The notes under the pieces: generated by a model
Seen by the model: only the letters and a program-made list of their open reading frames with translations
Databases searched by the model: none
What the model was told of the DNA's origin: nothing
Shown here: one piece after another, positions 10,866 through 22,594 of the stretch
Layout of the letters: the number at the start of each line of letters is the position of its first letter
Position numbering within the stretch: the stretch's first letter is position 1
Program-made: the position numbers and the translations under genes
From: Bipolaris cookei
Taxonomy: Eukaryota; Ascomycota; Dothideomycetes; Pleosporales; Pleosporaceae
Direction of reading: 5' to 3'
Assembly: GCA_002286855.1 (NCBI GenBank)
Contig: NRSV01000003.1
Span: forward strand, 297,159 to 361,158
Length of the DNA stretch: 64,000 nucleotides

Positions 10866-13800
10866 TCACTTCCAACCGCTCAACCCCGCCCAAGGATCAT
10901 GCGCTCCACCGGCACCTTGACTCTGCCCTCCCTGTCTCTGCGGATGAGCGTAACCTCCTGCTCCACCCGGATATCCAGGCTGAGAAAAATGGCTGTAGTC
11001 TTGCTGATGGCTTGGCGGAGGCCCAGGTGGTGGGGGAGGAGGAATGTAACCTTGCGGCAGGTTAGGTGGCTGTGGCGTACCACTCCATTGTTGCTGCTGC
11101 TGTGGAGGCTGACCCCAAGGCTGGTGTTGTTGGTGCTGAGCCGGCGGTGGAGAAAAGAACTGCTGATGTGCAGGGGGAGAAACGGGGTTGTATTGGTTGT
11201 GGACTGCAGGGTTGTAGCCTGAAGAAGACTGTGACGACTGTGATTGATGGGCGTATTGTTGCTGGTAACTCTCTCGTCGTGGAGGAGCTTGATTGTAGCC
11301 GTTTGACGGTTGGCTGTAGCCTTGCTGTGGCGACATGTACTGCTGGGTTGGGGCTGTGGTGACGGGGTAACGTGGCGTGACAAGTGGTGAGGCTGCAGGA
11401 TTATACGCTGCGTGGCTAGCCCCTGAGGTTGATGGATAACTAGGAGTTGACGACAGCGGTGGTGGTATGCTTTTCTTTCGGCCTGAACCCTGTGATACAG
11501 GTGAACCAGAAGGCTCCATCGACATCCTTTCCATGAGTTCCTTCATTCGTTGCTGTTCCTGGTCTGCACCTTGCGCCTTGTTCCGCTCCTCTATCTTCGA
11601 GAGAAGCTGCCCGCCTTCCCCTCTTCGGTTATTAACAAAAGTTTCGACATTCTTTGAGAGACTTGAGACAGTATCCTTCATCTCTGAGTAAAAGCTCTGG
11701 GCACGCGACAAGCCAGCAACAAGATCATTGAAGCTCTGGTACACTCTTCGGTACTTGGTCATGACCGTATTCCGTTGTCTCGAAAAAGCCTCGTATTTGC
11801 TCTGCTCGGATCTAACACGTTTGTCTTTTAGCAGGTCTGAGTAAGTGCGCGTAAGTTCTTTGAGAAGTGATGCTTGTTTGTGGTTCGCCTGCAGGATGCG
11901 GTTCTGGTGTGGCCGGAACTTTTCAAGCTCAGCTTTGAACAACTGCGCCTCTTGGTTTGCGATTGCTTTCTTGTTAAGTATGAGAACATTGGAAATGTCG
12001 TCAGAGTGGACCTATGTAGTCAGCACCATACATATTAAAACTCTAATTGTCATGCCTACCTTGTCTTTGAGGTCCTTGAGTATCTGCATCCTCTCCTTTT
12101 TGACAAGGTTCAGCTTCCGCAGGATATCTTCAACAGCGCCAATCTGGTCTGTAACCGAAGGGCCCTCGTCAATGTCCTCATCAATCAGACTGCCTTCAGC
12201 TGGCCTGGGGCTCTTTCCCTTGGTTGCACCAGCCTTGACCATGGCTCTCGAGTACAGCACATCGGCTTCGTCCGTCTCACCGGCTGATCGCATTTCATCA
12301 AAGTCAGCTTCGTATTGGCGGAATGTGCTGTAGAGCTGAGCATCACTGCTGCTCGCCTCTTCAACTGCTCCGCGATAATTTCTGATGTCGCTTCGTAATG
12401 TCGAGGTCAAGCGTGAACTGGGTTGCTGCGTCCATTCTGCTCCGTACTTTGATCTCATCTTCTCGCAAACGCTCTCTTCCATGTCCAGCTGTTTCATACT
12501 CGACTCGAGCGAGTTGATAATCTCAGACTTGTCGCGGTCCAGTTGCTCAAAAGCCGCTCCAAACGATTGGTGTCCAGCCAGCTCCTCGCACCACATTCTG
12601 AAATCATTATCGACCATCATGTCCTGATCCATACCACCTCTTATGACATTAAGGCTATCGGGTAGCTTCAGGTAATCCAGACCAGCAGCCATCTCGTCAT
12701 TGGCTACTTCGACTCGCTCACTTTCCGCACGGATCAGTTTAGCTTTCTCTTCGTCGTAGAGACTCGCTGATTCAGTCACAGCTAGGGGCACAATCTTTTG
12801 GAAAATATCCGGTCCGATGATTCTCTGAATGTCTTGGCCCTGGTATAGCTCGCTAACGGGTATCGCTTTCGCCGCAGGCATCTTCGACACTGGCGTAAGC
12901 GACGCCTCATTTGGAATGCCCTGGTGGTAGATGAAGTCATTATCTTTTGAAAACTCGGCCAGCTTCTCCTGTACATTCGCTAAATGTTTTTTAGCCATTT
13001 CTGATAGTATGCTACCGGTGTCTGAAGCAAGATTCGAATTGGCAGGTGCATTGTTAGGAAAACTGCCTGCCGCTCGAGTCGCGTCTTTGGCACTTGCTTC
13101 GGCAACCTGAAGTCTACATATTGCGATACCATGTGAATTAGCGTCGTCTTCTGCCAACGCCTGGTAGTACTGGGCCAAAGAAGCCATGTGGTGTGATTTG
13201 ATCTGTTGAACAGTCAGTCTTGACCTTCGAGTATGGCTGTGATGCTCCTACCTGACAAACCAATAACCAAACCTTCTCAAATACAGCATTGGTGACATTC
13301 TCCTGTGCGCCTTCTGTAGCCTGCGTGTACAAGAATGCAGCCTGGCTTGCCAATTTCGCGAGCAAGCCAACCTTCTTTCCATCTGCAATCTGCTTCTCCA
13401 GAAACACCTCTTGCGCCTGCGCCAGCATGATGGCGATTAGCGTCTTGACAGTCTCCCGGCTAAGATCGGTCGAGGGTGCGTGTAGAAAGTTCTCGTTGAT
13501 GTATGTAAACATGCCGGCGGATGCCTGGAAGGAGTGATACGCAGTCTTGAGTCCCACATCCTCATGTCTGTTCTGGTGGGCGGCGTGGCAGGATAGGACG
13601 GCTGAGATGTTGAAGATGATGCTGGCCTTTTCGTATGCGAGCGAGTATTGCGAGGTCGGCTTGTGTGTGAAAGCATCGAACCTGTCGTCAGTCAGTGGTG
13701 GCTGTCCTAGATCTGTCTAATTTGTCCCCGCTTCCCATGTACTGATCATGCCTCTGCAGCAGCAATTCCAAGGACGTACCACGTAAAGCTAATCTTGATG

Positions 13801-14060
13801 TGGTTCTCATCCACTGGGAATCTCAAATCGAGCAGTTCCAGCTGTCCGTAGTAGCGATACAGCAAATCTCTCCCCGCTGCACTGTCTTTACCGGCGCCTC
13901 TCATGTCCTGGCGCAGGCGGTTCAACGTGGCGCATTCTTCCGAGTAACGTTCTGGGTCGTCGCCGTACGTGGCTCGTATGTACTGTTTCAGTGGAGCTAT
14001 CCAGTCAATCTCGTTGGTCTGCTTAAGCGGGACCGAAATCATAGGTATTTGGGTCGTCAT
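10866..14060 (-). CDS. BRO1: BRO1-domain protein, ESCRT-associated (BRO1/ALIX family)
   Basis: Four exons read downward: 14060-13780, 13681-13252, 13202-12060 and 12011-10866. Exact phase agreement gives 999 residues. The N-terminal Bro1 domain (about 5-390) begins IPMISVPLKQTNEIDWIAPLK and contains YRYYGQLELLDLRFPV, ISFTWFDAF and the SLAYEKASIIFNISA helix. A coiled-coil V domain follows (about 400-770). The last 200 residues are rich in Pro, Gln, Ser and Tyr with several polyproline runs, typical of BRO1. Yeast Bro1 binds Snf7 on endosomes and recruits the deubiquitinase Doa4 for cargo entering multivesicular bodies. PalA/Rim20 is the related alternative, but the long Pro/Gln-rich tail favours BRO1. 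The start is the first ATG. The upstream TTG of the open frame is unlikely. Confidence 0.9.
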
Positions 14061-15111
14061 GATAGGCAATGTATGCGCAGTGTCAGCCGCCGCTGGGCGC
14101 GTCTTCAGAAGAGGTATTGTCGCAGAAGTGGGCAGGCCGTGTCCCTCGGGCAGCGATCAGCGATCAGCGATGACGGTGACGGGCGACAGGCAACGAGCGA
14201 CAGGCGACAATGTGGGAAGTGGGTTCTGGTAGGCCTTGGACAGGACGCTAGGGTAATTGCTCCAGCACCGTATGCGCAATGCTCGTCGGCCAATGTCGCG
14301 GGTGTTCTTGGAGTCGTAGCCAGGCAATCACGCAGCAAATGGAGTGGCGGACATGGGGGCATGCAGCACAGCGAACGATGATGCGTTGTTGGTCGGAGTG
14401 GGCTGTTCACCGAGGCACAGCTTGGTCAAGCCGCATAGGGCACGTATGCGAGCGATTGCGTTGCGGCACGGTGAAAGCTTATATGGTAGCGATGTTGCAG
14501 TAGCTAATGCAGTGCCGTTGGTGAGCTCCGGAGGTGTCGACGACATACGGCGAAGCAGGAGCACGAGGACGAGGTAGCCGGTGGTGGGGGCCCTGCCAGG
14601 CACATGCATATAAGCAACACCAGACCGGCGCCCTCGCCAGCCCGTATCCGCCTATCACCAAGCACGCACACCACCAAGATCAGACCGCTATCTGTATGTA
14701 ATACCCTCCTCTTGTCACACCGTCGTGAGAATCTAGTGAGCTCAAGTGGGTGATCCCATGTCTGCCGCTTGCGCTCGCCCAATGACATTCATAAGAGGCC
14801 GCATCGCTACGCGCCCGCGATATTGGCTGTGCAAGACTAGCGAACATTCACCTTAGGAAACACTTGACGAGGATGAGAAACAGCCAGGAATGAGTCAATC
14901 TCTTTTCATATCAATCATAACGGGCGTTATATAATACAAGCCTTGAGTCGAGAGGCTGGATACAAATACTTCTATACACCATGTCCAAAGCAGCTTCTCA
15001 TACGCCGTCAAATGCTACCTAGTATTTTGCTGCGAGCGCGCTTCCCATGGCGCCTAGGCTCGCCGTGTGCGCCGGCCCATTCATAAAATTCTTTGCGCCA
15101 TCAACTTGTGC
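14061..15111. other. Intergenic region, BRO1 promoter and MDJ1 3' side
   Basis: Contains the BRO1 promoter. A cluster of short direct repeats (GCGATCA and GCGACAGG units) lies at about 14150-14212. Antisense open frames of 70-190 codons are not supported by any domain. Confidence 0.4.
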
Positions 15112-16748
15112 TCAGCCCGACCCCTTCTTCTTCTCGTCTTCTTCCGCTTGCCGTCGTTCTTCGGGGCTAAGATGCTTATGTTGCCCAGTCAGATTGTGCC
15201 ATGCGCTTTTTAGGAACCCCTCATTTTCGTGTCCGGTTTGCGTCGTGTTGCCTGCCTCATCCTTCATCTTGCCAGGGTTGATGACCCGCTGTGCGTTCTT
15301 ATCTCCCATCTCATCCGCAAGCATCTCGAGAATAGTTCGCTGGTTGACGCTGAGATATTTGGGCATGTTGACTTTGAATTCTACACGCAAGTCACCTTTG
15401 CCGCCACGTCGTCCAGAAAGCACCTTCATGCCCATGCCAGGAAGAGTGATGCGGTCTCCCGTGCCGGAGCCAGTTGGCACCTTGACCTTGACTTCGCCGT
15501 CCAGAGTAGGAACCTTGATTTCACCTCCCAACACAGCAGTAGTCAGGGGGATAGTCGCCGTGTGGAGGATGTCGGAGCCGTTACGCTTGAACTTGGAGTC
15601 GGTAGCCACGCGAATGAGGACATAGAGATCTCCCTTTTGACCACGAATTTGGCCAGAAGACATGGCTTGTCCGGTAAGTGGCGCATCTCCCTCGCCGTTG
15701 ACGCGCAGGCGCATGCCATCTTCGACACCACCAGGAATGTCAATGGTGATGGTTTTTCTTTCTTTGACTGCTCCGTCGCCACCGCAAGTGCCGCACGACG
15801 AGTCTCGGGGGATTGCGAATCCTGAACCGCCGCATGACGAGCAGGTTGCGCTCATGTGGAAGCCGCCCATGCTTGTTACCCTCTGTCCAGTACCTCCACA
15901 GCTCTTACACTCTGCTCGTTTTGCTCCATGCTTCAGCCCACTGCCACTGCATGTTCCACACTCGACCAGTGGTGTAATGTGAATATCTTTCTTAACGCCC
16001 CTGGCTGCATCCAGGAATGAAATATTTGTTTGCACTTCGATATTGTCGCCCACAAGAATCTCCTCCTCGAAAGGATTCCTCCGTCCACCCGCCCTTCCTC
16101 TTCGACCGCCCGTGAATGCCCCGAACAAGTCTTCAAAATTGATGTCTTGGAACGGACCTTGTGCGCCACCGCCAAAACCACCAAAACCACCAAAGCCCCC
16201 GCCAAATGGATTGCCACTAGGCCCCCCAGGCCCGGCACCGGCACTGGCGCCAGGATTGAAGCCACCGTTGGCATCGAAAGCGCCTGCGCCGTACGTATCA
16301 AAAGCCTTCTTCTTCTCGGCGTCGGATAGTACTTCGTATGCGGATTGCGCGGCAGCAAACTTCTCTTTTGCGCCAGCGTCCTTGTTCGTATCAGGATGGT
16401 ATTTCTTAGCCAGTCCATAGTATGCTTTCTTGATTTCGGCTGCCGATGCATCTCTACTGACTCCAAGCGTCTTGTATGGGTCGGCCATAGCGAGTGATGG
16501 AGGGGAAGCATGGAAGAACTGCGCAAAGCGTTAGCATACATATCTCGTCAGAGACATAAGGGGAACAATCTTACTCGTATTGACTGTGTGCTATTCTGAG
16601 GCTGTCTTTGTGCTATTGAGGGTCTCCGCGATTGTGCTCTTGTGGCTTGCGTCGCTATGCATCGCCGCTGGCACTTGGTCAGATACCGTGAACCAGCGAT
16701 GCGTACGGGAGCCACTGCTTTGAGTGGCATTGGTCCTACGAAACTCAT
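15112..16748 (-). CDS. MDJ1: Mitochondrial Hsp40 (DnaJ type I) chaperone MDJ1
   Basis: Two exons, 16748-16575 and 16518-15112, give 526 residues. Exon 1 encodes a basic, Ser/Arg-rich mitochondrial presequence. After the splice the protein reads FFHASPPSLAMADPYKTLGV, a typical MDJ1 transition into the J domain. The J domain (about 71-133) has HPD at 99-101. A Gly/Phe-rich linker follows, then four CxxCxGxG-type zinc repeats (CGTCSGSG, CKSCGGTG, CSSCGGSG, CGTCGGDG) and the C-terminal substrate-binding domain. Yeast Mdj1 works with mitochondrial Hsp70 (Ssc1) in matrix protein folding. The ATG at the second exon (MADPYK) would give a protein without presequence and is less likely. The C-terminus is long and charged. 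Confidence 0.92.
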
Positions 16749-17503
16749 CTTGAAAGATGTCGGGAATTGATCAAATGAGGGTGGTGATGCCAATCTGCAA
16801 TATCCTTTGCGACCCAGGCGATAATGTCTTACCCGACAGTTGATAACTTTTTGCGGGCACGGGCCGGTGACGCACCGCCATTGGCCGCCCTCGGTAAAGA
16901 GCGCGTCGAATCTTCGAGAGTATGCCACGACGCGACCTCGGCCTGAGGCTACACGGGACAGCTGGGTAATAGAGAATAGCTTGAACTGTAATTAGATGAT
17001 CGATGCGCTACTGCAAGCCTGCATCTCTGCGCAAAGAGGCCTTTCCTGCTGCCACTACCACCGTGCATGCACTCAGGCTGCACATGGAGAGCACGCCACG
17101 TCCAGACCTCAGCGATCCGCTATATACTAGCACCATCCAGCGCAGAACCGAACCTTGACAACATCCAAATGCTCGTTATCCACAATGCTCGTATCTATAC
17201 ATGTCGGATTGCGCTGTATGCGTGCATGCCTGTACCGTAATCATCCACAGCCCCGGTACAGCCCGCCGTGCGTAGCCCTTCTTTCCCTAGTCATAAGATG
17301 CCCGGTATCCCAAACGCCTATTGAATGCTCATGTCCCATAAGATGTGTATAAAGATCGGAGGCAACCGCGCGCCAAAGAGGGGGTATCGTCGAAAGAAAA
17401 AAAATGCAAAAATGCAGTACTATGTGTGCAGAATGGCCCATTCATTTCCTGTAAGGGGCGAACCGTACTCTAAATTCTTTATCTGGAGGTTCGATTAGCA
17501 AGG
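16749..17503. other. Intergenic region, MDJ1 promoter and SAP30 3' side
   Basis: Contains the MDJ1 promoter. No gene, RNA or repeat is recognised. Confidence 0.4.
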
Positions 17504-18078
17504 CTATTGTGTAGGAGCTGCACCGACAGATGTACCTTGGTGTTTTGACTTGTACAGCCAGTCGACAATCACGTCACTCTCGGTGACGGCCTGCGAGTTG
17601 AAGCTCTTCTTGACTGCTAGCCCCAACTGGTCCTTGTGTACGCGGCGCTTCGACTTGGGCCGCGCCATGGTCGGGGACATTGTTCCGACCCCTTGGTTCA
17701 AAACGACGTGGCTGAGGGGGTTCTTGAAGCTCGACGGGCAGTCGAGGCGATAGGCTCTTCGGTAACCGTGGAGCACAGACGAATCCTGGGCTGACCATTT
17801 GATCTGTCCGCGGCGGGCGCATGTTAGCAAATCCACAGGCTACCAGGCGACGGGACGGGGAGAGAGGCGCGACGAACATTGCCTGAGGAGCTGAGGTCGA
17901 CCGAGGTATTACCACTGTTGGTAGACGCATTGTCTACTTCCTTGAGACCGCTACCGTTCATGACGCTGGTCGCGCCGTTGCGACGGCCGCCGCGAGGGTT
18001 CGAGGCCTGGAGCGTGTGCAGTTTGTCCTTGAGCGACGAGTGGGCGTCGTCGGGGTTGTGGGTGCGTTTTGGCGGCAT
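17504..18078 (-). CDS. SAP30: SAP30-like Sin3-binding subunit of histone deacetylase complex
   Basis: Two exons, 18078-17878 and 17803-17504, give 166 residues. The C-terminal 95 residues match the Sin3-binding region of SAP30: VLHGYRRAYRL, NPLSHVVL, SPTMARPKSKRRVHKDQLGLAV and SDVIVDWLYKSKHQ. SAP30 bridges Sin3 and the Rpd3-type deacetylase in transcriptional repression. The N-terminus is basic and low-complexity (MPPKRTHNPDD). The proposed intron (17804-17877) has an unusual GTTCGT donor, but a textbook TTTGCTAAC branch region and CAG acceptor, and it is the only simple phase-0 solution. A GTAGCC donor nearer the acceptor would break the frame. Exon 1 is therefore less certain than exon 2. 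Confidence 0.85.
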
Positions 18079-19627
18079 TGTACAGAACCAATGGACGGCT
18101 GCAGCGAGATACAGGCACGCTGAGGGCTGGTGAGGAGCGTGCAAGGAGTCGTCGAGGAGTCGCGATGTCTGGTCATGCGCTGTCCTAGTACGGGCGGCCA
18201 GCAAGAGGAGAACAAAATGACGGCAAAGGGTCCAAGCGTAGTAAATGACGTTGGCGCGCCTCGGTCAGGGTCCGCCGTCGCATTTGCATTCGTCCCCTTG
18301 CCCTCCTCCTTCCCCTGCATTAGGCCTCCGTCACTCAAATTCCCAAATTCCATGTAAGTAAAGAGAGTATGTGTGTACGGGCATGTTGGCAGTGGATGGC
18401 CGTCGCTCGCCCTGTGCTTTTGCCTCGCCCAGCTTTGGCTCTTATGTAGACGGCGCTGCGTGGCTTCGTCGTCGCGTAAGTCTCGCGTCGTTCCTCGGCT
18501 TTCCCCTCACCATCCATCCCGGCCCCTCGCCTGAGACCAATAGTGCACCCCGAAGTGGAAGCACTGCCGATGTCGCTGACACTGACACGGTCTGGATGGC
18601 ATTGGGCTCCTTCGCCATGCCATTTGGAAAGCAAAAAACATCCAGTCTGTTCGTACATGGGATGGGCCAGCCATCTCGGCCCTTTGCCGCCCACATGCCC
18701 TTCAAAAGTGGAGACGCATAAGCTCGCGTGCAAATGTGCCCCTGGCCCTCAGCATCTGGCCGTGTAGCCTCGTACTACACAAATCGCCCGTGTGCCTGTT
18801 GTTTGGATGCGCATATTAGCCCGAGAAAGATGACTGCCTTGTGTAGCGCGAGGGCGCAGAGGTTGAGGAAGAGGCTGATAAGCGAGTGCCACAACGGAAA
18901 AAAAAGGAAGAGCAGATGCTAGTTGCAGTCGGAATCCTCTTGGGACCTAAGTAAGTACCCGCAGCTGGGGTTAGCGCAAGTCGGGATTCAGTAGAGATGG
19001 GTGAGTACCGGAACGAGTAATAGTCGAGTGACAACCTGCCCGAGATGATTGGACGTCAATCGAACCAGCCGCATCATGGACGAGCTGGTTCAGCCAGCAA
19101 AAAACACTGTCCCGGCCACATGCGTTGGATAGTGAATGGACTCTTGAGATCTTTTCTGAATACACTCACGTATTGTTATCTTGTCCGTGCATAGTCTGTC
19201 TTACCTAGTCACTTGAATTACCAGTTTACATATATGCACTCTACCAGACTTACTTCACTCACATCAAGCAACATGGACAATCACCGCTTCACTACCGCTT
19301 CTCTCACCTTTCGTCTATATAAGCAGCCTCCACCATCTCCTCAACACCACACTTCCCTGCTATCTCATCCAAACGTCCTTGGTCTACTAAGGCCTCTACC
19401 AGCATCATACACGCCAGCTAGCCATTCAAGTTGCAAGCATTGACCACTGGCTCACGGTAGTTTCCCAAAGTCTCTCACCTCTTGGTCTGCCTCAAGCTGA
19501 TATTCGTGGTAGTGTTTGCTTGACTTCAAACCTTCTTAACTGCAAGAGACCTCATCACTTCCTCGGTACTGTACCCAAACCCAACATATCCCTTCCCCTT
19601 CAGTACTCTTTGCACTCCGTCGAAACC
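18079..19627. other. Intergenic region upstream of SAP30 and of the 19.6 kb gene
   Basis: A 1.5-kb divergent promoter region. A TATATAAG box lies at 19316-19323. The open frames are short, overlap on both strands and have no domain. Confidence 0.4.
19316..19323 (+). promoter_or_regulatory. Possible TATA box of the 19.6 kb gene
   Basis: TATATAAG lies 305 bp upstream of the chosen ATG at 19628. The distance implies a leader of about 270 nt, so the link to this gene is tentative. Confidence 0.35.
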
Positions 19628-21072
19628 ATGGGTAAGCACCTTGACCCTGCAGCCAGTAAGTTCTCACCGACTGCTTCTGGGCAGAACGACATGGCCCTTC
19701 AGACAAGCAGTACTTCCGCTTATCTCGAGGTTCGTATACTGAATCTCGAAGTGAGGTACGCGGGCTTACAGGAGGATGTCGCTGCTCTTAAAGAACTCTA
19801 CCACGCCCTTTCCTCCACCGTGAACAAGCTGAACAAGCGCGACTTGTCAGTACACGCTGGTCCGTTCCAAAGTGTCAGTGACATTGAAGCATCACTTCAA
19901 AACGCTAAATACTTCGGCATGGAGTTGGAGAGGCTTAAAGAGGCTCATGGATTGGTGAGCAACAGTTCCGACGGTACAGCCAATAAGTCGACTCCTCCCT
20001 ATTTGCGTAGAAACAAGGTTGCGTCTAGCATTGGTGACAGGTGAGCCTTGTGTACCCTAATATTCATCGAGCTGTCGAAAGCTGATCATCTTGCAGTCCA
20101 AAACAGAGTCAAGCTGCTATTGGACTTGTCGATTCACAACCCAAGCAGCAGCTGATGCCGGCGCCGACCCCTCCTCCTTCCCTCAAGACCATCGTCCGAG
20201 GCGAATCACAGCCTTGGAAACCTCACCATCTCACCACCTTGGTTCTGTTCGTAGGCATTACTCCATGCACAAATGTTACATTTCATCCAGATTTCCTTGC
20301 AAATCATCTGGGCGGTATTCCTTGGTCACCAGGTCTACGGTTTGTTAAAGGCAAATGCCTTTGCATAATCAAGAACCGTACGTACTACCAGCTCGACCTA
20401 GAAAATGAGCCGTACCTCCCTCAAGCGCCTGGCGTGCACGGTGCCAAACTCACAGCATTTTTCAACAAGGTTCCAGAAGAAGAGTTTAGCGAACGTTTCG
20501 ACGATGAACCCAACTCGCATGAGAATGTACCCGTTCGTCCTTGTCAGTAAGCGTTGCATGTACTATGGCAATTACTTGCAGACCCACTGGTCTGACAAGT
20601 TGGATTATGACACTATGGTAACTAAGGTTCCCGAGCATGTCAAGAACTTCTGGACCGAAGAGCTCGCTTCGCCGACAAGGGAAGAATGGGTTACTGAAGA
20701 ACTTAAGAAACACTTCTTCCGCAAGCCTGAAAATAGCGGCCGTCTTTTTGCTACCCCAGAAAACGAGACTACTGTTAACTCTGCCGACAACGCAAAGCTG
20801 ACAGAGAAAATGGTTAGAGATGTGCGCAAGTACGTCGATGAGCTTCGCGAGTGGGATCGTGAAGCCAGTATGAAGATGGCCATGATTAAACAGTCCATTC
20901 TTGATGCATTCAATGCGGTAAGTGATTTGACAGTACAGAAAGAGATGTTGCTAACTCTGCGCAGTCTGACATGGACGAGGCGCCTGCATTTCGTCTCTGG
21001 TGGGAGTACCTCGAGTGCGTCGATTGGAGGAAGGATTTCTATGACCTCTTGGTAACTTTCCAGAAGCGCTAG
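19628..21072 (+). CDS. Uncharacterised protein, possibly DUF6697-like; possible frameshift
   Basis: Model: exons 19628-20040, 20097-20526, 20582-20917 and 20965-21072, 428 residues. The first part has a short coiled coil (about 30-70). The middle contains LTTLVLFVGI, YYQLDLENEPYLPQAPGVHGAKLTAFF and then WSDKLDYDTMVTKVPEHVKNFWTEEL. This pattern recalls a DUF6697-type domain of unknown function, from memory only. The third junction is doubtful. The model uses a weak GTACCC donor with no clear branch point. Translating the 'intron' 20533-20581 in the downstream frame gives PFVLVSKRCMYYGNYLQ, which fits the fold and runs straight into THWSDK. The real gene may therefore lack this intron and carry a frameshift near 20533. 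Function unknown. Confidence 0.6.
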
Positions 21073-22594
21073 GGACAGAAGTACGCCTAAGTAGCTGTCA
21101 CAGTACATGCTAGAATTGTTCGAGAGGTGAACATCTGTCGAAAGTGGAATTGGCCCTAGTTCTTTGGTTGGAGGGGATTATTAATGAAATATGGTGTTAA
21201 GGTAGGATACTCACTTTTCACATGTGAACATGAAGTAGCACAGGTAATACTCAAATTCAGAACAGAGACGAGGCAAGGATTGTCTCCTTTCTTCTTAAGT
21301 AATAGTCTAAGTATCTTTAATCTAGACATTCTTAGGCTGTCCAGCATCCTAAGTTCACCACAATGCAGTAATATCAATTTGGAGTGGCCAATCAACTCCT
21401 AACACAATCACCTCCTTTCCTTTCAGCACAGCCCTTTTAAGTGGCAATTTCAAGTGCAGAACTGTCACATAAACTCATGCCCAGGAAGCACCTTATTTAG
21501 CTCGGTGTCCTTTCTTCCTGTCCTAAAATTGCAGCTGCGCCGCCCCACCTGATCAACACTACTTACACACAGTATGCACTACCGAACAGGCCTAGTCTGT
21601 TTGACCACAGTTCAACACAGAGCTTGGGAAATCCCGTGTTCGCGTCAGAATCCTAGTCAATGTGCCCGAGGTGCAACCCACATTTTTCTGCATCTTAATC
21701 TTGCTATGGACCTGGCACTCGGTTCAACGTCTCATTTATCGGCTATTCATGCGTCGGTCAATGCACAGCTCACGCGATTTTCTCTGACCTGGCATTACTG
21801 CATAGCGCTATAGAACAATATATGTCGTTGGGGCAGATGACGTAGCCCATTGCCTAGACTTATGAATAACTTTGAAAGTGGGTATCATCACTACTCTGAG
21901 ATTGATATAATACGGCATTAACAAAGACTTTAGATGTTCATCTAAACTTTCAGTAATTATCCACAGTTGAATCTCGGGCATTATGCAATACCTGTTCGGA
22001 AAGACTTTCCTCAACTCCGATATCTGTCGTCGTTGTTATTGGGCTCCTGACAGTAGCCGTGAAACACCGAAGCTTTGATCGTAATACTTCAAAGCGGAAC
22101 AAGCATTCAGAAGCCCCAATCAGGAAGATTTTAGCGTAGAATGGCCCACGTGTCAAGTCTATCAAGCACCCAAGTGACGAGCCACATCCTGCCGCTTTCC
22201 CCGCAACGTTGGACTTCCGGCTGTTAACACCCCTGCACTATTCATTTATGTCACGACGAAAATTTCGCCTTATTCGCCATACTCACCAAATCATAGAGTT
22301 TATCTTATATTAGTATCGGATGGGATTTTAGTTAATACTCCGACTACACTGGCTCTCTATAGGTCACGACCTCGCCAGGCTCTACATAATCAAAATGTGG
22401 GACTTGACAACCGGTTTGGGTGTTGTTTCATCGCTGGTGATGTTACGATATACAGCCCGAGTGCGTGTGACACTGATCGAATGTGTGGAGGCTCAGGAGA
22501 GATATAAATTGGTTGCATTCTTGGCTCTCTTTCTCTTCACTAAAGTACAGCCTTGGATTACACCAGATATCCACATTGACAATCTATATCCAAC
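21073..22594. other. Intergenic region upstream of the AA9 gene
   Basis: 1.5 kb of fairly AT-rich sequence with only short open frames. It ends in the AA9 promoter with a TATA box. Confidence 0.4.
22503..22508 (+). promoter_or_regulatory. TATA box of the AA9 gene
   Basis: TATAAA in the context gagaTATAAAttgg, 92 bp upstream of the AA9 ATG at 22595, a normal distance for a fungal secreted-enzyme gene. The promoter looks intact although the coding region carries a stop codon. Confidence 0.55.

Noticed and set aside
15047..15825. Long open frames antisense to MDJ1 (192 and 198 codons)
   Set aside because: They mirror the GC-rich MDJ1 coding sequence, have no domain, and MDJ1 is certain.
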